From positions 1-59,836 of the forward strand of contig CAMDAH010000015.1 of assembly GCA_945888625.1 (NCBI GenBank): a DNA stretch of 59,836 bases, written 5' to 3'. This stretch comes from Chryseobacterium gleum. Its GTDB lineage: Bacteria > Bacteroidota > Bacteroidia > Flavobacteriales_D > Crocinitomicaceae. The translations under genes and the position numbers were made by a program. The notes under the pieces were generated by a model, which worked only from the letters and a program-made list of their open reading frames with translations, did not search any database and was not told the origin of the DNA. Shown here one piece after another: positions 26,258 through 34,189 of the stretch. Numbering within the stretch: the first letter of the stretch is position 1; the number at the start of each line of letters is the position of its first letter.

Positions 26258-27484
26258 ATGAAACAAAAAGAAACGTCAGCAGCATTTAGCAAGTATCAAG
26301 TCATCGCAATTGTAATACTTGCCTTAACACAATTTAGCGTCGTTCTTGATTTTATGGTTATGTCGCCCCTTGGCGATTTAATTATGAAAAACATGAAAAT
26401 AGCACCTAGTGAATTTGGTGTAGTGGTTTCGTGTTACGCTTTTTCTGCTGGAATATCTGGATTTTTTACCGCTACGATTGCCGATAAATACGACAGAAAA
26501 AAACTATTACTTGTCTTTTACAGCGGGTTTATTGTAGGAACGCTGCTGTGTGGACTTGCCTCAAACTATTGGTTTTTAGTAAGCGCTCGCATCGTTACTG
26601 GCATCTTCGGGGGCGTAATCGGTTCCATTTCGTTAGCCATTGTTGCAGATATATTTGAACTTAATCAGCGCGGGCGAGTCATGGGATTTCTACAAATGGG
26701 ATTTGGAATCAGTCAAATTTTAGGTATTCCTATTTCGTTATTTCTAGCGACAAAATGGAACTGGCAAGCCCCATTTTATTTGATTGTAGGACTTGCCCTA
26801 GTTATTTTTACCTTAAGTTTTTTTGCGTTGAAACCAATAGTTGGACACCTTTCGTTACAACGTGACAATCCGATTAAACACATGTGGAAAACCATTGCCA
26901 ATAGAAACTACCGAATAGGATTTTTAGCGACTGCATTTATGTCATTAGGGGGCTACTTGATGATGCCTTGGGGTAGCTCATTTTCGGTTAACAATGTTGG
27001 AATAGCACAGAGTGACTTACCATTAATGTTTATGATTATTGGACTTTCAACCATATCCATTATGCCAATCATCGGAAAATTGAGTGATCGTTTTAATAAG
27101 TATAGCCTATTCGTTGCATCGTCGATTGTGATGATTATATCTGTTGTAGTCTACACCAATTTAGGCCATGTTTCCTTTACCGTTTTGGTGGTGGTAAATA
27201 TGGTAATGATGGCAGGAATAATGGCACGAATGATTCCATCTCAAGCGCTAACTACCTCCGTTCCTGAACCAAAAGACCGCGGCGCCTTTATGAGTATTAA
27301 TTCTTCATTACAGCAAATGGCAGGTGGCATTGCCGCATTAGTTGGTGGTGCAATAGTGCAACAAAAAAATGAGTTTAGTCCATTGGAATACTTTGACACT
27401 TTGGGTTATGTGGTAATCGTTGTAATCAGTTTAAATATTTTCTTTACGTATCGAGTGTATAATTTCGTAAAGAAAAGAAACTAG
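26258..27484 (+). CDS. Major facilitator superfamily transporter
   Basis: The 408-residue protein has twelve predicted membrane segments. The MFS loop between helices 2 and 3 is seen as FTATIADKYDRKKLLLVFYS near residue 75 (D-x-x-x-R-K-x form), and the repeat in the second half as MPIIGKLSDRFNKYSLF near 270. DQ-type motif D at the start of helix 1 reads LDFMVMSPLGDLI, typical of drug/H+ antiporter-like or arabinose-efflux-like exporters. The substrate is unknown. It is a single gene with its own promoter box. Confidence 0.9.
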   Translation: MKQKETSAAFSKYQVIAIVILALTQFSVVLDFMVMSPLGDLIMKNMKIAPSEFGVVVSCYAFSAGISGFFTATIADKYDRKKLLLVFYSGFIVGTLLCGLASNYWFLVSARIVTGIFGGVIGSISLAIVADIFELNQRGRVMGFLQMGFGISQILGIPISLFLATKWNWQAPFYLIVGLALVIFTLSFFALKPIVGHLSLQRDNPIKHMWKTIANRNYRIGFLATAFMSLGGYLMMPWGSSFSVNNVGIAQSDLPLMFMIIGLSTISIMPIIGKLSDRFNKYSLFVASSIVMIISVVVYTNLGHVSFTVLVVVNMVMMAGIMARMIPSQALTTSVPEPKDRGAFMSINSSLQQMAGGIAALVGGAIVQQKNEFSPLEYFDTLGYVVIVVISLNIFFTYRVYNFVKKRN

Positions 27485-27627
27485 TTTTAGCAAATCCAGT
27501 TAGGGTAAAATCGAACTATTTCTAATTCGTTTTAATTTTTGATGACTTAAAAGGAGTTAAACCATTATTGACGTTCAATCATTGAAAACGGGCATTTATA
27601 CCCTTTAATTTAAAAGAAAAATATCAA

Positions 27628-27789
27628 CTAATTTTTACGGGGAAATTTACCTAGTATTTTCCCAGTTATTCTACCTAGAACTCGATTTTTCACACGTTGG
27701 AGAATATTTCCTTTTTTGATTGCTGATACATCTCCCATTACTTTAGCGGTTTTGTATAATCCGCTGCGAATTTTTGAAAAAAGTCCCAT
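27628..27789 (-). CDS. Small basic protein of the lipoprotein cassette (53 residues)
   Basis: With the ATG at 27789 the product is 53 residues: MGLFSKIRSGLYKTAKVMGD then AIKKGNILQRVKNRVLGRIT and a Lys/Arg-rich end. It has no signal peptide or hydrophobic helix, and the charge pattern suggests an amphipathic basic helix. A longer frame reaches 27843 but would run into the end of the upstream lipoprotein gene; 27789 is 11 bases after that stop and gives a typical start. Similar short GLYKTAKVxGD proteins occur in Bacteroidota as far as I recall, without assigned function. It is the last gene of the cassette. Confidence 0.65.
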   Translation of the reverse strand: MGLFSKIRSGLYKTAKVMGDVSAIKKGNILQRVKNRVLGRITGKILGKFPRKN

Positions 27790-27800
27790 ATTAATTTGAA

Positions 27801-28928
27801 TTAATCGACATGTTGTCTTGGAGTAAATAATTTTCGAATCCAAGGAAGTTCATCGTAATTGTATTTCTGAAGAAGTTTTTTATTTCCTTCGATTTCAGCT
27901 TTTGCTGACATCTCCTCCTTAAATTTCAAATATTCAAGATTCCCCATTTCCTTATCGCTTTTTAATTTAAACTCCTTGTCAGCCATTTCTACTTGTTTAT
28001 CCCAATTTTTCATTTTGAAATCCCAATCCCGACGTGCTGTTGGACTTAATTTTTTTATGTAGTTGTTATATAGTTTTTCAGCTTCCGGAAAACAGGAGGA
28101 TTGACGATCAATCAGCGCATAGTAAGCCATTGCAGCATCATTAAATCCCGACGCAGATGCATCATTAAATTTCCCCAATTCTGATTTCATATTGGCAAGT
28201 GTAGACTGACAATCATTATTCAAATTCATTTGAAAATATTCGACTCTTTTCGAAGAAGCTTTATTGAAGCACTCAGAACATTCTTTAGGAATATTATTTA
28301 GAACAGTAAACGCAGCAGAATAATTTCTGATTTTCGCTTCTGCTTCTGCTTCTGAGATTAAGACATTACAATTTTGATTGTAGTATTTTAAAATCTTCTC
28401 TTCTGCATTTTTCAGGAATTTATAAAAATCTGAATTATCGAATTTTTGCGATTGAAAAGCGTTAATACATGCTTTGGATGGACTGTCTCCAACTCCTTTT
28501 CCTGTAAAGGTATAAGAGGAAAATATAGTTTGATTAATTGCATCAACAGCATGCAATGTGATTTCATAGCTATTTAAATATTTGGTTGGAGAAGTTGCGG
28601 TAATATTCTTAGATATCAAATTTACTACTGGGCCAATAAGAAAGCGAGGGTTTGCTCCCGCGCCTGATATTCCGAATTTCGAGACTGCTGCAACTAATCT
28701 CGTTTCAATGAGCTGCGCACCTTCTAATCCAAGATCTTGATTTTCGGGAACGTATATGTTTAACTTAAAATTACTACTGAATGAAACTGTATCCCCATCA
28801 ATGATGAGCTTATCGTCAGAATCTTTTGGATCAGATTTATTCGCTTTCTCGAATGGGTCTTTGGGCTCATTCTGCTGCTGGCAAGAAAGTGTTGCCAGTA
28901 ATATAGAAATTAAAAAAATGTTTTTCAT
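27801..28928 (-). CDS. Predicted lipoprotein, CsgG/FlgO-like N-domain plus helical repeats
   Basis: The 375-residue protein has a lipoprotein signal (FLISILLATLSCQQQ, Cys at residue 16). After an acidic linker comes an alpha/beta part at about 50-170 (FKLNIYVPENQDLGLEGAQL, FLIGPVVNLISKNITAT, SYEITLHAVDAINQTIFSSY). Its pattern of ligating a name, ensuring a response and comparing organ terms recalls the CsgG/FlgO/LPP20 class of outer-membrane lipoproteins, a tentative link. Residues 175-300 are paired helices with Cys pairs (PKECSECF, NDCQ). A charged coiled-coil-prone stretch rich in Lys and Glu closes the protein. It lies six bases after the 185-residue lipoprotein gene. Function is not known. 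Confidence 0.7.
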   Translation of the reverse strand: MKNIFLISILLATLSCQQQNEPKDPFEKANKSDPKDSDDKLIIDGDTVSFSSNFKLNIYVPENQDLGLEGAQLIETRLVAAVSKFGISGAGANPRFLIGPVVNLISKNITATSPTKYLNSYEITLHAVDAINQTIFSSYTFTGKGVGDSPSKACINAFQSQKFDNSDFYKFLKNAEEKILKYYNQNCNVLISEAEAEAKIRNYSAAFTVLNNIPKECSECFNKASSKRVEYFQMNLNNDCQSTLANMKSELGKFNDASASGFNDAAMAYYALIDRQSSCFPEAEKLYNNYIKKLSPTARRDWDFKMKNWDKQVEMADKEFKLKSDKEMGNLEYLKFKEEMSAKAEIEGNKKLLQKYNYDELPWIRKLFTPRQHVD

Positions 28929-28934
28929 TGTAGT

Positions 28935-29492
28935 TTATTTAAGAAGTTCTTCGTATTTACTAATTTTCTTTAAGAGCGTTTCTTGCATGGATGGCCCTTT
29001 GGCTTTAATACGATTTCCATCCTCATCACGTTCGTCTTCGTGTGTATCAGAACCAATTTTAAACCCATCCACATTGATATCATCTGCAGCTTTGAGTGCT
29101 AAGATTTTAGCCTGTTTAAACTCGGTTTTCTCACAACATGAGGTAACACCTTTATCAATAATATTATATCGCCACGATTGCCAATCATCCTCTGACCATT
29201 CGTAATCAGAAATACCCCAAGATTCATCAATTACAGTCAAAGCCTTGTCAATTTCACCTTTATCAGCCCAATACTTTGATTCCGCAATAGTTATTAATTT
29301 TATGTTTTCGTCTTTATCACCATCTCCAATAAACATTCTGGCACGTTCAAAATCATAGCCTGTTAAGCATTCATCAACCGATTGGCAAACAACTTTTCCG
29401 TTTTCGTCGAGGACGATTTCTTTTTCGCCATTTGAACACGAATAAAGAGAAAGTAATAAGAATAAAGTTAAATAGTAAGGTGTATTTTTCAT
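28935..29492 (-). CDS. Predicted lipoprotein with TPR-like helices (185 residues)
   Basis: A lipobox (FLLLSLYSCSNG, Cys at residue 19) is followed by VLDENGKVVCQSVDECLTGY and paired helices such as LITIAESKYWADKGEIDKAL and FKQAKILALKAADDIN, similar in look to tetratricopeptide units. A CC pair (TSCCEKTEF) and an acidic stretch HEDERDEDGNRIKAKGPS lie near the C-terminus. I do not recognise a family. It sits in the middle of the cassette, 44 bases after the DUF6175-like gene and six before the next lipoprotein gene, so co-transcription is likely. Confidence 0.68.
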   Translation of the reverse strand: MKNTPYYLTLFLLLSLYSCSNGEKEIVLDENGKVVCQSVDECLTGYDFERARMFIGDGDKDENIKLITIAESKYWADKGEIDKALTVIDESWGISDYEWSEDDWQSWRYNIIDKGVTSCCEKTEFKQAKILALKAADDINVDGFKIGSDTHEDERDEDGNRIKAKGPSMQETLLKKISKYEELLK

Positions 29493-29536
29493 ATTTCTTT
29501 TTAATTAATATTTGATTTAAACTTCTTAATCATTTT

Positions 29537-30511
29537 TTACTTAGTACCCTCGACTATTAACAACGCGTCACCTAAGCTTTGTGTACTATTACTTACATCC
29601 AATCCACATCCCTTTTTCAAACCTTTCTTTAAATCCTTTGCAAAGTCGTAGGCCGTATATTTCATCCCATTAGCTTCCCTCGCCTTAATGCGAACATTGG
29701 TATAGGCAACCTCGACTTCTGTATTTTTAACCATCTTAAAGGCTTGATTTATGGTATTTAGTTTTAACCAAGCATTAATTTTTTCACCAATTTCTTCATT
29801 TCCACAATCATCATCCATGGCAATTCCACTTGTTGCGTTAGCCGCAACACGCAGGGTGATTTCAACGCCATTTTTATTCAAGTCATTGAAATGTGAGGTA
29901 ATTTGACTTTTAAAATCACCCATAGATCCCCCAATAATTTCTTTGATTTTTGATGCCATATCTGCATCAGCTGACATCTCAACACCACTCTTAGTAACAG
30001 AAGCGACTGCTTTGTTTGTATAAACATCTAAGCATCTAATTGTGAATGTCATTGATCCATCTCCATTACGACTCCGAGAATTGACTACGGAATTGTAATC
30101 CAATTCAATGATGTAGTCAGGACGAACAGTGTTCAATAACTCCGTCTTCATATCTCGAAAGATTCCATTGGCTTCGTCCATTGCATTATTGTTAGTGATT
30201 TGTTTCAATTGCTGCTCCATATCTTCAAGTCGAAACCCATTTTTTGCAAATTCTTCTTGCAACGCTGCAATGGCGAATTTTACATTTGGGTTTCTAATAA
30301 AGGCTTTCTGATAATCGCGTTGATAAGAGGTTGTACCTTGATTTTCTATTTCTCTCAAGTAACCCATATTCAACAAAAGGGCATCGGAAGGAAAAACCAT
30401 AATAGTCGGCATACTTTGAGAATTAGCTTCCTCATTTCCAGCAGCAGGCAAATCATCGTTTGAGCAACTAAACAAAAGAAGACAAATAAAAAGGGTATAA
30501 AATGTTTTCAT
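29537..30511 (-). CDS. DUF6175-like lipoprotein, first gene of the cassette
   Basis: The 324-residue protein has a lipobox (FICLLLFSCSND, Cys at residue 16). Its mature part opens PTIMVFPSDALLLNMGY and continues with FAKNGFRLEDMEQQLKQI, PDYIIELDYNS, FTIRCLDVYTNKAVASV and a closing LGDALLIVEGTK. This order agrees with my memory of DUF6175, a Bacteroidota family of unknown function whose members sit near other envelope lipoproteins. The repeated alternation of short strands and helices suggests an outer-membrane-facing alpha/beta protein. A TATTTTTG promoter box lies at 30529-30536 on the minus strand. The family name is recalled, not checked. Confidence 0.7.
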   Translation of the reverse strand: MKTFYTLFICLLLFSCSNDDLPAAGNEEANSQSMPTIMVFPSDALLLNMGYLREIENQGTTSYQRDYQKAFIRNPNVKFAIAALQEEFAKNGFRLEDMEQQLKQITNNNAMDEANGIFRDMKTELLNTVRPDYIIELDYNSVVNSRSRNGDGSMTFTIRCLDVYTNKAVASVTKSGVEMSADADMASKIKEIIGGSMGDFKSQITSHFNDLNKNGVEITLRVAANATSGIAMDDDCGNEEIGEKINAWLKLNTINQAFKMVKNTEVEVAYTNVRIKAREANGMKYTAYDFAKDLKKGLKKGCGLDVSNSTQSLGDALLIVEGTK

Positions 30512-30528
30512 AATACTAATTTACTTTT

Positions 30529-30536
30529 CAAAAATA
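30529..30536 (-). promoter_or_regulatory. -7 promoter box of the lipoprotein cassette
   Basis: The minus strand reads TATTTTTG. A start near 30523 gives about a dozen bases of leader before the ATG at 30511. No other strong box was seen inside the four-gene cassette, in keeping with one transcript. Confidence 0.5.
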
Positions 30537-30578
30537 CAATTTTTATATCTATAAAAACTTTTATTTTGATTCTTCACA

Positions 30579-30845
30579 GCGGCGGAGCGGATAATGGCTT
30601 TTTTTGTTTCACTTTAATTACAAAAGCAAGCTCGGATTACGCGTCTGAATGGACGCGTGATCCCACGGGGGAGGGCTTCATACTAAATAAAAGCTCAACC
30701 GCTATAAGGCGGCTGGCTTTTTTTTTTACTCTATACTTACAAAAGCAAGCTCGGATTACGCGTCTGAATGGACGCGTGATCACAAGGGGACCCTCATACT
30801 AATTAAAGCTCCTCCGCAACGGAGCGGTTAATGGCTTTTTATTCT
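30579..30845. repeat. Tandem repeat array with two hairpin types beside tRNA-Ser
   Basis: A 43-base direct repeat lies at 30620-30662 and 30739-30781 (119 bases apart). It includes the stem GATTACGCGTC / GACGCGTGATC around a six-base loop. Between and around the copies are three related elements with CCGC/GCGG stems running into GGCTTTTT tracts (about 30579-30607, 30688-30729 and 30806-30842), which look like terminators on the plus strand. The 30512-30921 gap holds this array, the cassette promoter and the tRNA terminator, and no convincing gene. Confidence 0.7.
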
Positions 30846-30884
30846 TCAACTTCACCCTAAAGCAAGCTTTTGACGTTCGAGAAA

Positions 30885-30913
30885 ACAAAAAAAGCCAAGC
30901 AACGCTTGGCTTT
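30885..30913 (-). terminator. Rho-independent terminator of tRNA-Ser
   Basis: AAAGCCAAGC and GCTTGGCTTT (30891-30913) form a perfect ten-base stem with a three-base loop. On the minus strand the stem is followed by a run of T (plus-strand A tract 30887-30893), directly after the tRNA 3' end. Confidence 0.85.
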
Positions 30914-30921
30914 GAATAGTA

Positions 30922-31009
30922 TGGCGGAGAAATAGGGATTCGAACCCCAGGAACCTCTCGGTTCAACAGTTTTCAAGACTGCCGCAATCGACCGCTCTGC
31001 CATTTCTCC
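30922..31009 (-). tRNA. tRNA-Ser, anticodon UGA
   Basis: The 88-base gene starts GGAGAAATGGCAGAGCGG and ends TTTCTCCGCCA, so CCA is encoded. The acceptor stem GGAGAAA/TTTCTCC is perfect, the anticodon loop CTTGAAA gives TGA, the T arm contains GGTTCGAATCC, and a long variable arm (ACCGAGAGGT) marks it as class II serine. A strong terminator follows. Confidence 0.96.
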
Positions 31010-31087
31010 GTTGTGCAAAAGTAGTATTAATTTAAGAAATTACAAGAACTCAGCAAAAAAAAAATACGTTACTATGTAATGAAAACG

Positions 31088-31095
31088 TACTTTTG
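31088..31095 (+). promoter_or_regulatory. -7 promoter box of the menaquinone operon
   Basis: TACTTTTG ends four bases before the ATG at 31100, so transcription should start on or next to that codon. This supports 31100 over the in-frame ATG at 31079, which would lie upstream of the transcript. Confidence 0.55.
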
Positions 31096-31099
31096 CACT

Positions 31100-31528
31100 A
31101 TGAAATTGAGGCAATTATCATTGGAATTCATAAACTCAAGAAATCATAATACCCTAATGGCTTCGCTAGGTATTACTTGTGTGGAAATTGGCGAGGATTA
31201 CCTTGTGGCAAAAATGCCTGTGAATCACCTTACTGTGCAACCGATGGGACTTCTTCATGGGGGTGCAAGTGCCGCACTTATTGAAACAATTGGTTCAATG
31301 GGATCGCTGCTATTAATTGACAACGAAAAAGAATTGGCAGTAGGTTTAGAAGTAAATGCCAACCATTTAAATGGAATAAAAGCTGGCAATGTGCTTGCTA
31401 AAGGAACAGTAATTCACGCAGGAAAGAAAACGCATTTATGGCAAGTTGATATCACTGAAGAAGGCACTGGAAAGCTTATCTGTGTAGGTAAATTAACTGT
31501 CATGATTTTACAAAAAAGGGACGAATGA
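31100..31528 (+). CDS. Hotdog-fold thioesterase, probable DHNA-CoA hydrolase
   Basis: With the ATG at 31100 the protein has 142 residues, usual for PaaI/MenI-type hotdog thioesterases. The signature MGLLHGGASAALIETIGSMG near residue 55 carries HGG and the catalytic Glu, followed by VGLEVNANHLNGIKAGNVLA. Its four-base overlap (ATGA) with menF and the menD gene downstream suggest that it hydrolyses 1,4-dihydroxy-2-naphthoyl-CoA in menaquinone synthesis. A general acyl-CoA thioesterase is the alternative, since sequence alone does not fix the substrate. Confidence 0.82.
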   Translation: MKLRQLSLEFINSRNHNTLMASLGITCVEIGEDYLVAKMPVNHLTVQPMGLLHGGASAALIETIGSMGSLLLIDNEKELAVGLEVNANHLNGIKAGNVLAKGTVIHAGKKTHLWQVDITEEGTGKLICVGKLTVMILQKRDE

Positions 31529-32484
31529 GTCTGCTTTGCTATCGATTTCCCAACGAAGAAATAGTGAGGCAAACTGGCTATTTTCACTTACTTTCTGACG
31601 TTAATGCAAATTATCAAGGGTTTATTGTAAGTGATTTTACGCAGTCATTGCGCTACGGATTTACAGTTTCTAGTATGCCTTCAGAGCCATTTCATTTTAC
31701 AGATGAGGAAATAGTTCAAATTGACCAATCAGATTACTTTCGAGGGACAAAAACATTGATGCAATTAATGCAAATGATCCCACTACAAAAAACCGTTTTA
31801 ACACGCATAAAATGTGTGGATTTTGATGAATCAAATACGGATGTGCTTTTCTTAGCCTTACTTGAAACCTATCCAAACGCACTAGTTTACCTTATATCCG
31901 ATCCGCTTTTAGGAACTTGGTTGGGAGCAAGTCCTGAATTACTGCTAAGATCTGTCGGAGAACAAGGCTTTAGTGTTTCACTCGCCGGAACTAAAAAAAG
32001 CACCGACTTCACACCGTGGACAAAAAAAGAACAAAACGAACAAGAAATAGTAAGTCAATTTATCGAACAACAATTAACTGAATTAGCGAGTCACAGCATA
32101 GAAATGATTGGCCCGTATGATTACGAAGCGGGACCTGTTAAGCACTTGAGGACGGATTTTTCCTTTCGAACAAAATTAGACGAGTTATCCATTTTGAAAT
32201 CGCTCCACCCTACCCCAGCTGTCAGCGGAATGCCACGCGCATTGTCATTGGAGGTTATTGAAAACATTGAAGAACACGAGCGATCTATTTACACTGGCTA
32301 TTTGGGTATTCTAAAAGAAGGTGATTCAAAAATATATGTGAACCTGAGGTGTTGTCAAATTCAACGTAAGAAAATGTGCCTTTATTTGGGTGGTGGCTTT
32401 ACCCCTGATTCTATTCCTGACTTAGAGTGGGAAGAAACAGAAAATAAAAGTAAAACCATACTTGACCTTGCTCAAAAATTGTAA
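31525..32484 (+). CDS. menF: Isochorismate synthase
   Basis: The 319-residue protein is a compact chorismate-binding enzyme that converts chorismate to isochorismate, the first step of menaquinone synthesis. The core is visible as WLGASPELLLRSV near residue 132, SLAGTKKSTD near 153, EIVSQFIEQQL, and the metal/active-site block LHPTPAVSGMPRALSLEVI near 229, then ERSIYTGYLGI near 258 and YVNLRCCQI. It is shorter than the roughly 430-residue Escherichia coli MenF because the N-terminal half is reduced, as is common in Bacteroidota. The neighbouring menD makes MenF more likely than a siderophore EntC. Confidence 0.92.
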   Translation: MSLLCYRFPNEEIVRQTGYFHLLSDVNANYQGFIVSDFTQSLRYGFTVSSMPSEPFHFTDEEIVQIDQSDYFRGTKTLMQLMQMIPLQKTVLTRIKCVDFDESNTDVLFLALLETYPNALVYLISDPLLGTWLGASPELLLRSVGEQGFSVSLAGTKKSTDFTPWTKKEQNEQEIVSQFIEQQLTELASHSIEMIGPYDYEAGPVKHLRTDFSFRTKLDELSILKSLHPTPAVSGMPRALSLEVIENIEEHERSIYTGYLGILKEGDSKIYVNLRCCQIQRKKMCLYLGGGFTPDSIPDLEWEETENKSKTILDLAQKL

Positions 32485-32489
32485 TTTTG
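32482..32489 (+). promoter_or_regulatory. Possible internal -7 box before menD
   Basis: TAATTTTG begins at the menF stop codon and ends four bases before the menD ATG at 32494, the same spacing as at 31088. It could give a leaderless menD transcript, but the coincidence with a stop codon weakens the case. Confidence 0.3.
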
Positions 32490-32493
32490 TTTC

Positions 32494-34188
32494 ATGTTAA
32501 GCAGTGATAAAAAGGTCGTTCAGTTACTTATTGATCAATGCCATATGTATGGTGTTCGTCGCGTTGTTATATCACCGGGCTCAAGAAATGCACCACTTTC
32601 CATTGCCTTTGACGAACATCCTGCAATTCAAACATATGTGGTACACGATGAACGAAGCGCAGCATTCTTTGCTCTTGGCATGTCAGAAGAATTAAATGAA
32701 CCGATTGCCCTTTGTTGCACATCAGGTTCTGCTGCATTAAATTATTTTCCTGCTGTTGCAGAGGCCTATTACCGATGTATACCACTTATTGTAATTACCG
32801 CTGATCGTCCGAGCGAATGGATTAATCAAGGAGATGGCCAGACCATTATGCAACAGCATGTATTTGGAAATCACGTCCGATATTCGACTAACCTTGGCGA
32901 TGCGGACTTTTCGGCTAATAAACAATGGAAATACCAACTTGAAACTGCCCTAGCGTTTAATAGCGCCTTATCCACTTGGAAAGGTCCCATTCATTTTAAT
33001 GTAAGTTTAAGTGAACCACTTTACAATTCTGTTGAAAAAACGACAGAATACGGTCGGAAAATAACCCAAGTTTCAACTCAAATTGATTGGAATCAGGAGT
33101 TTTCAAACTTCATACAACTGGGCTTAGAAAGTGAAAAGATATTGGTCCTTTGTGGCCAAATGCCAAAATCAGAAATACTACAAATCGCCTTAATCGAATT
33201 TGCAAAACGCGATAATGTAGCAATACTTACTGACAATACAGCCAATTTATCCAGTGAATTATTTACTAATTGTATTGATCGCAGCATACAAGGAATGCAA
33301 GAAACAGACAAAGATAATTTATCCCCAACATTATTAATTACATTAGGTGGTGCAATCGTTTCAAAAAACATTAAAAATTTCATTAGAAAATATCCACCGA
33401 ATCAACATTGGCGACTGGGTTATCATTTCCCTGGTATGGATACTTATCAATGTTTGAGTCATGAGTTACCTATTCAACCCGAACTTTTTTTCCAGAAGCT
33501 AAGTGAAGGCGAGAAAACGTTAACAAATTCCACTTACAACAAACAGTGGAAGTCAATCGACAAGGATAAGCGGCATAAAGCTGAGTTATATACACCAAAC
33601 TCAAGCTCTATAAGCGACCTACTTATTTTTAAAACCATTTTTGAATTGATTCCCGATTCAATAGTTTTACACATGAGCAATAGCTCTGTCATTCGCTACT
33701 GTCAGCTCTTTGATACAAATACAACTATCGATTACCGCGCCAATCGGGGAACAAGCGGCATAGACGGCAGCACGAGCACGGCAATAGGGGCTGCAGTTGC
33801 CAACCCAAATCGCCAACATTTGTTGATAACAGGCGATATTTCGTTTGCTTACGATAGCAATGCACTTTGGAATAAATACGTACCCAAAAATTTAAAAATA
33901 ATTGTTATCAATAATCAAGGAGGAGGAATTTTTAGAATTATCCCCGGTTCGTCGACATCAAAACAACTAAATCCATATTTCGAAGCGGAACACGACCAAC
34001 AAGCAGCTAAAATTGCGGCTGCTTATGGTTTGTCGCATGCCACTATTAAAGACCAAAATACACTTTTCGATCAACTTCAAACTTTTTTAACCACTACATA
34101 TCCTGAGGCATCGCTGCTTGAAATTTTCAGCTATTCAAAAGAAAACCCCATACAATTTCAAGCATACTTTAATTTCTTAACTTCGTAG
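32494..34188 (+). CDS. menD: 2-succinyl-5-enolpyruvyl-6-hydroxy-3-cyclohexene-1-carboxylate synthase
   Basis: The 564-residue thiamine-diphosphate enzyme joins isochorismate and 2-oxoglutarate to give SEPHCHC, the second menaquinone step. The start GVRRVVISPGSRNAPLSIAF is diagnostic for MenD. DERSAAFFALGMSEELNEP carries the ThDP-activating Glu near residue 55, CTSGSAALNYFPAVAEAYY follows, and the ThDP-binding region contains ITGDISFAYDSNALWN near residue 448 with NNQGGGIFRIIPG after it. Nine bases separate it from menF, and terC follows after one base. The remaining men genes are not in this window. Confidence 0.96.
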   Translation: MLSSDKKVVQLLIDQCHMYGVRRVVISPGSRNAPLSIAFDEHPAIQTYVVHDERSAAFFALGMSEELNEPIALCCTSGSAALNYFPAVAEAYYRCIPLIVITADRPSEWINQGDGQTIMQQHVFGNHVRYSTNLGDADFSANKQWKYQLETALAFNSALSTWKGPIHFNVSLSEPLYNSVEKTTEYGRKITQVSTQIDWNQEFSNFIQLGLESEKILVLCGQMPKSEILQIALIEFAKRDNVAILTDNTANLSSELFTNCIDRSIQGMQETDKDNLSPTLLITLGGAIVSKNIKNFIRKYPPNQHWRLGYHFPGMDTYQCLSHELPIQPELFFQKLSEGEKTLTNSTYNKQWKSIDKDKRHKAELYTPNSSSISDLLIFKTIFELIPDSIVLHMSNSSVIRYCQLFDTNTTIDYRANRGTSGIDGSTSTAIGAAVANPNRQHLLITGDISFAYDSNALWNKYVPKNLKIIVINNQGGGIFRIIPGSSTSKQLNPYFEAEHDQQAAKIAAAYGLSHATIKDQNTLFDQLQTFLTTTYPEASLLEIFSYSKENPIQFQAYFNFLTS

Positions 34189-34189
34189 T

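Noticed and set aside
30566..30802. A 78-codon plus-strand frame across the repeat array
   Set aside because: It spans two copies of the repeat and the terminator-like hairpins; its sequence changes with the repeat and resembles no protein.
30579..30845. Integron attC-like array
   Set aside because: No integrase, no cassette genes and no attC core sites (GTTRRRY with paired arms) were seen.
31079..31528. Thioesterase start at 31079
   Set aside because: The -7 box at 31088-31095 lies inside that extension, so the ATG at 31100 is the likely start.
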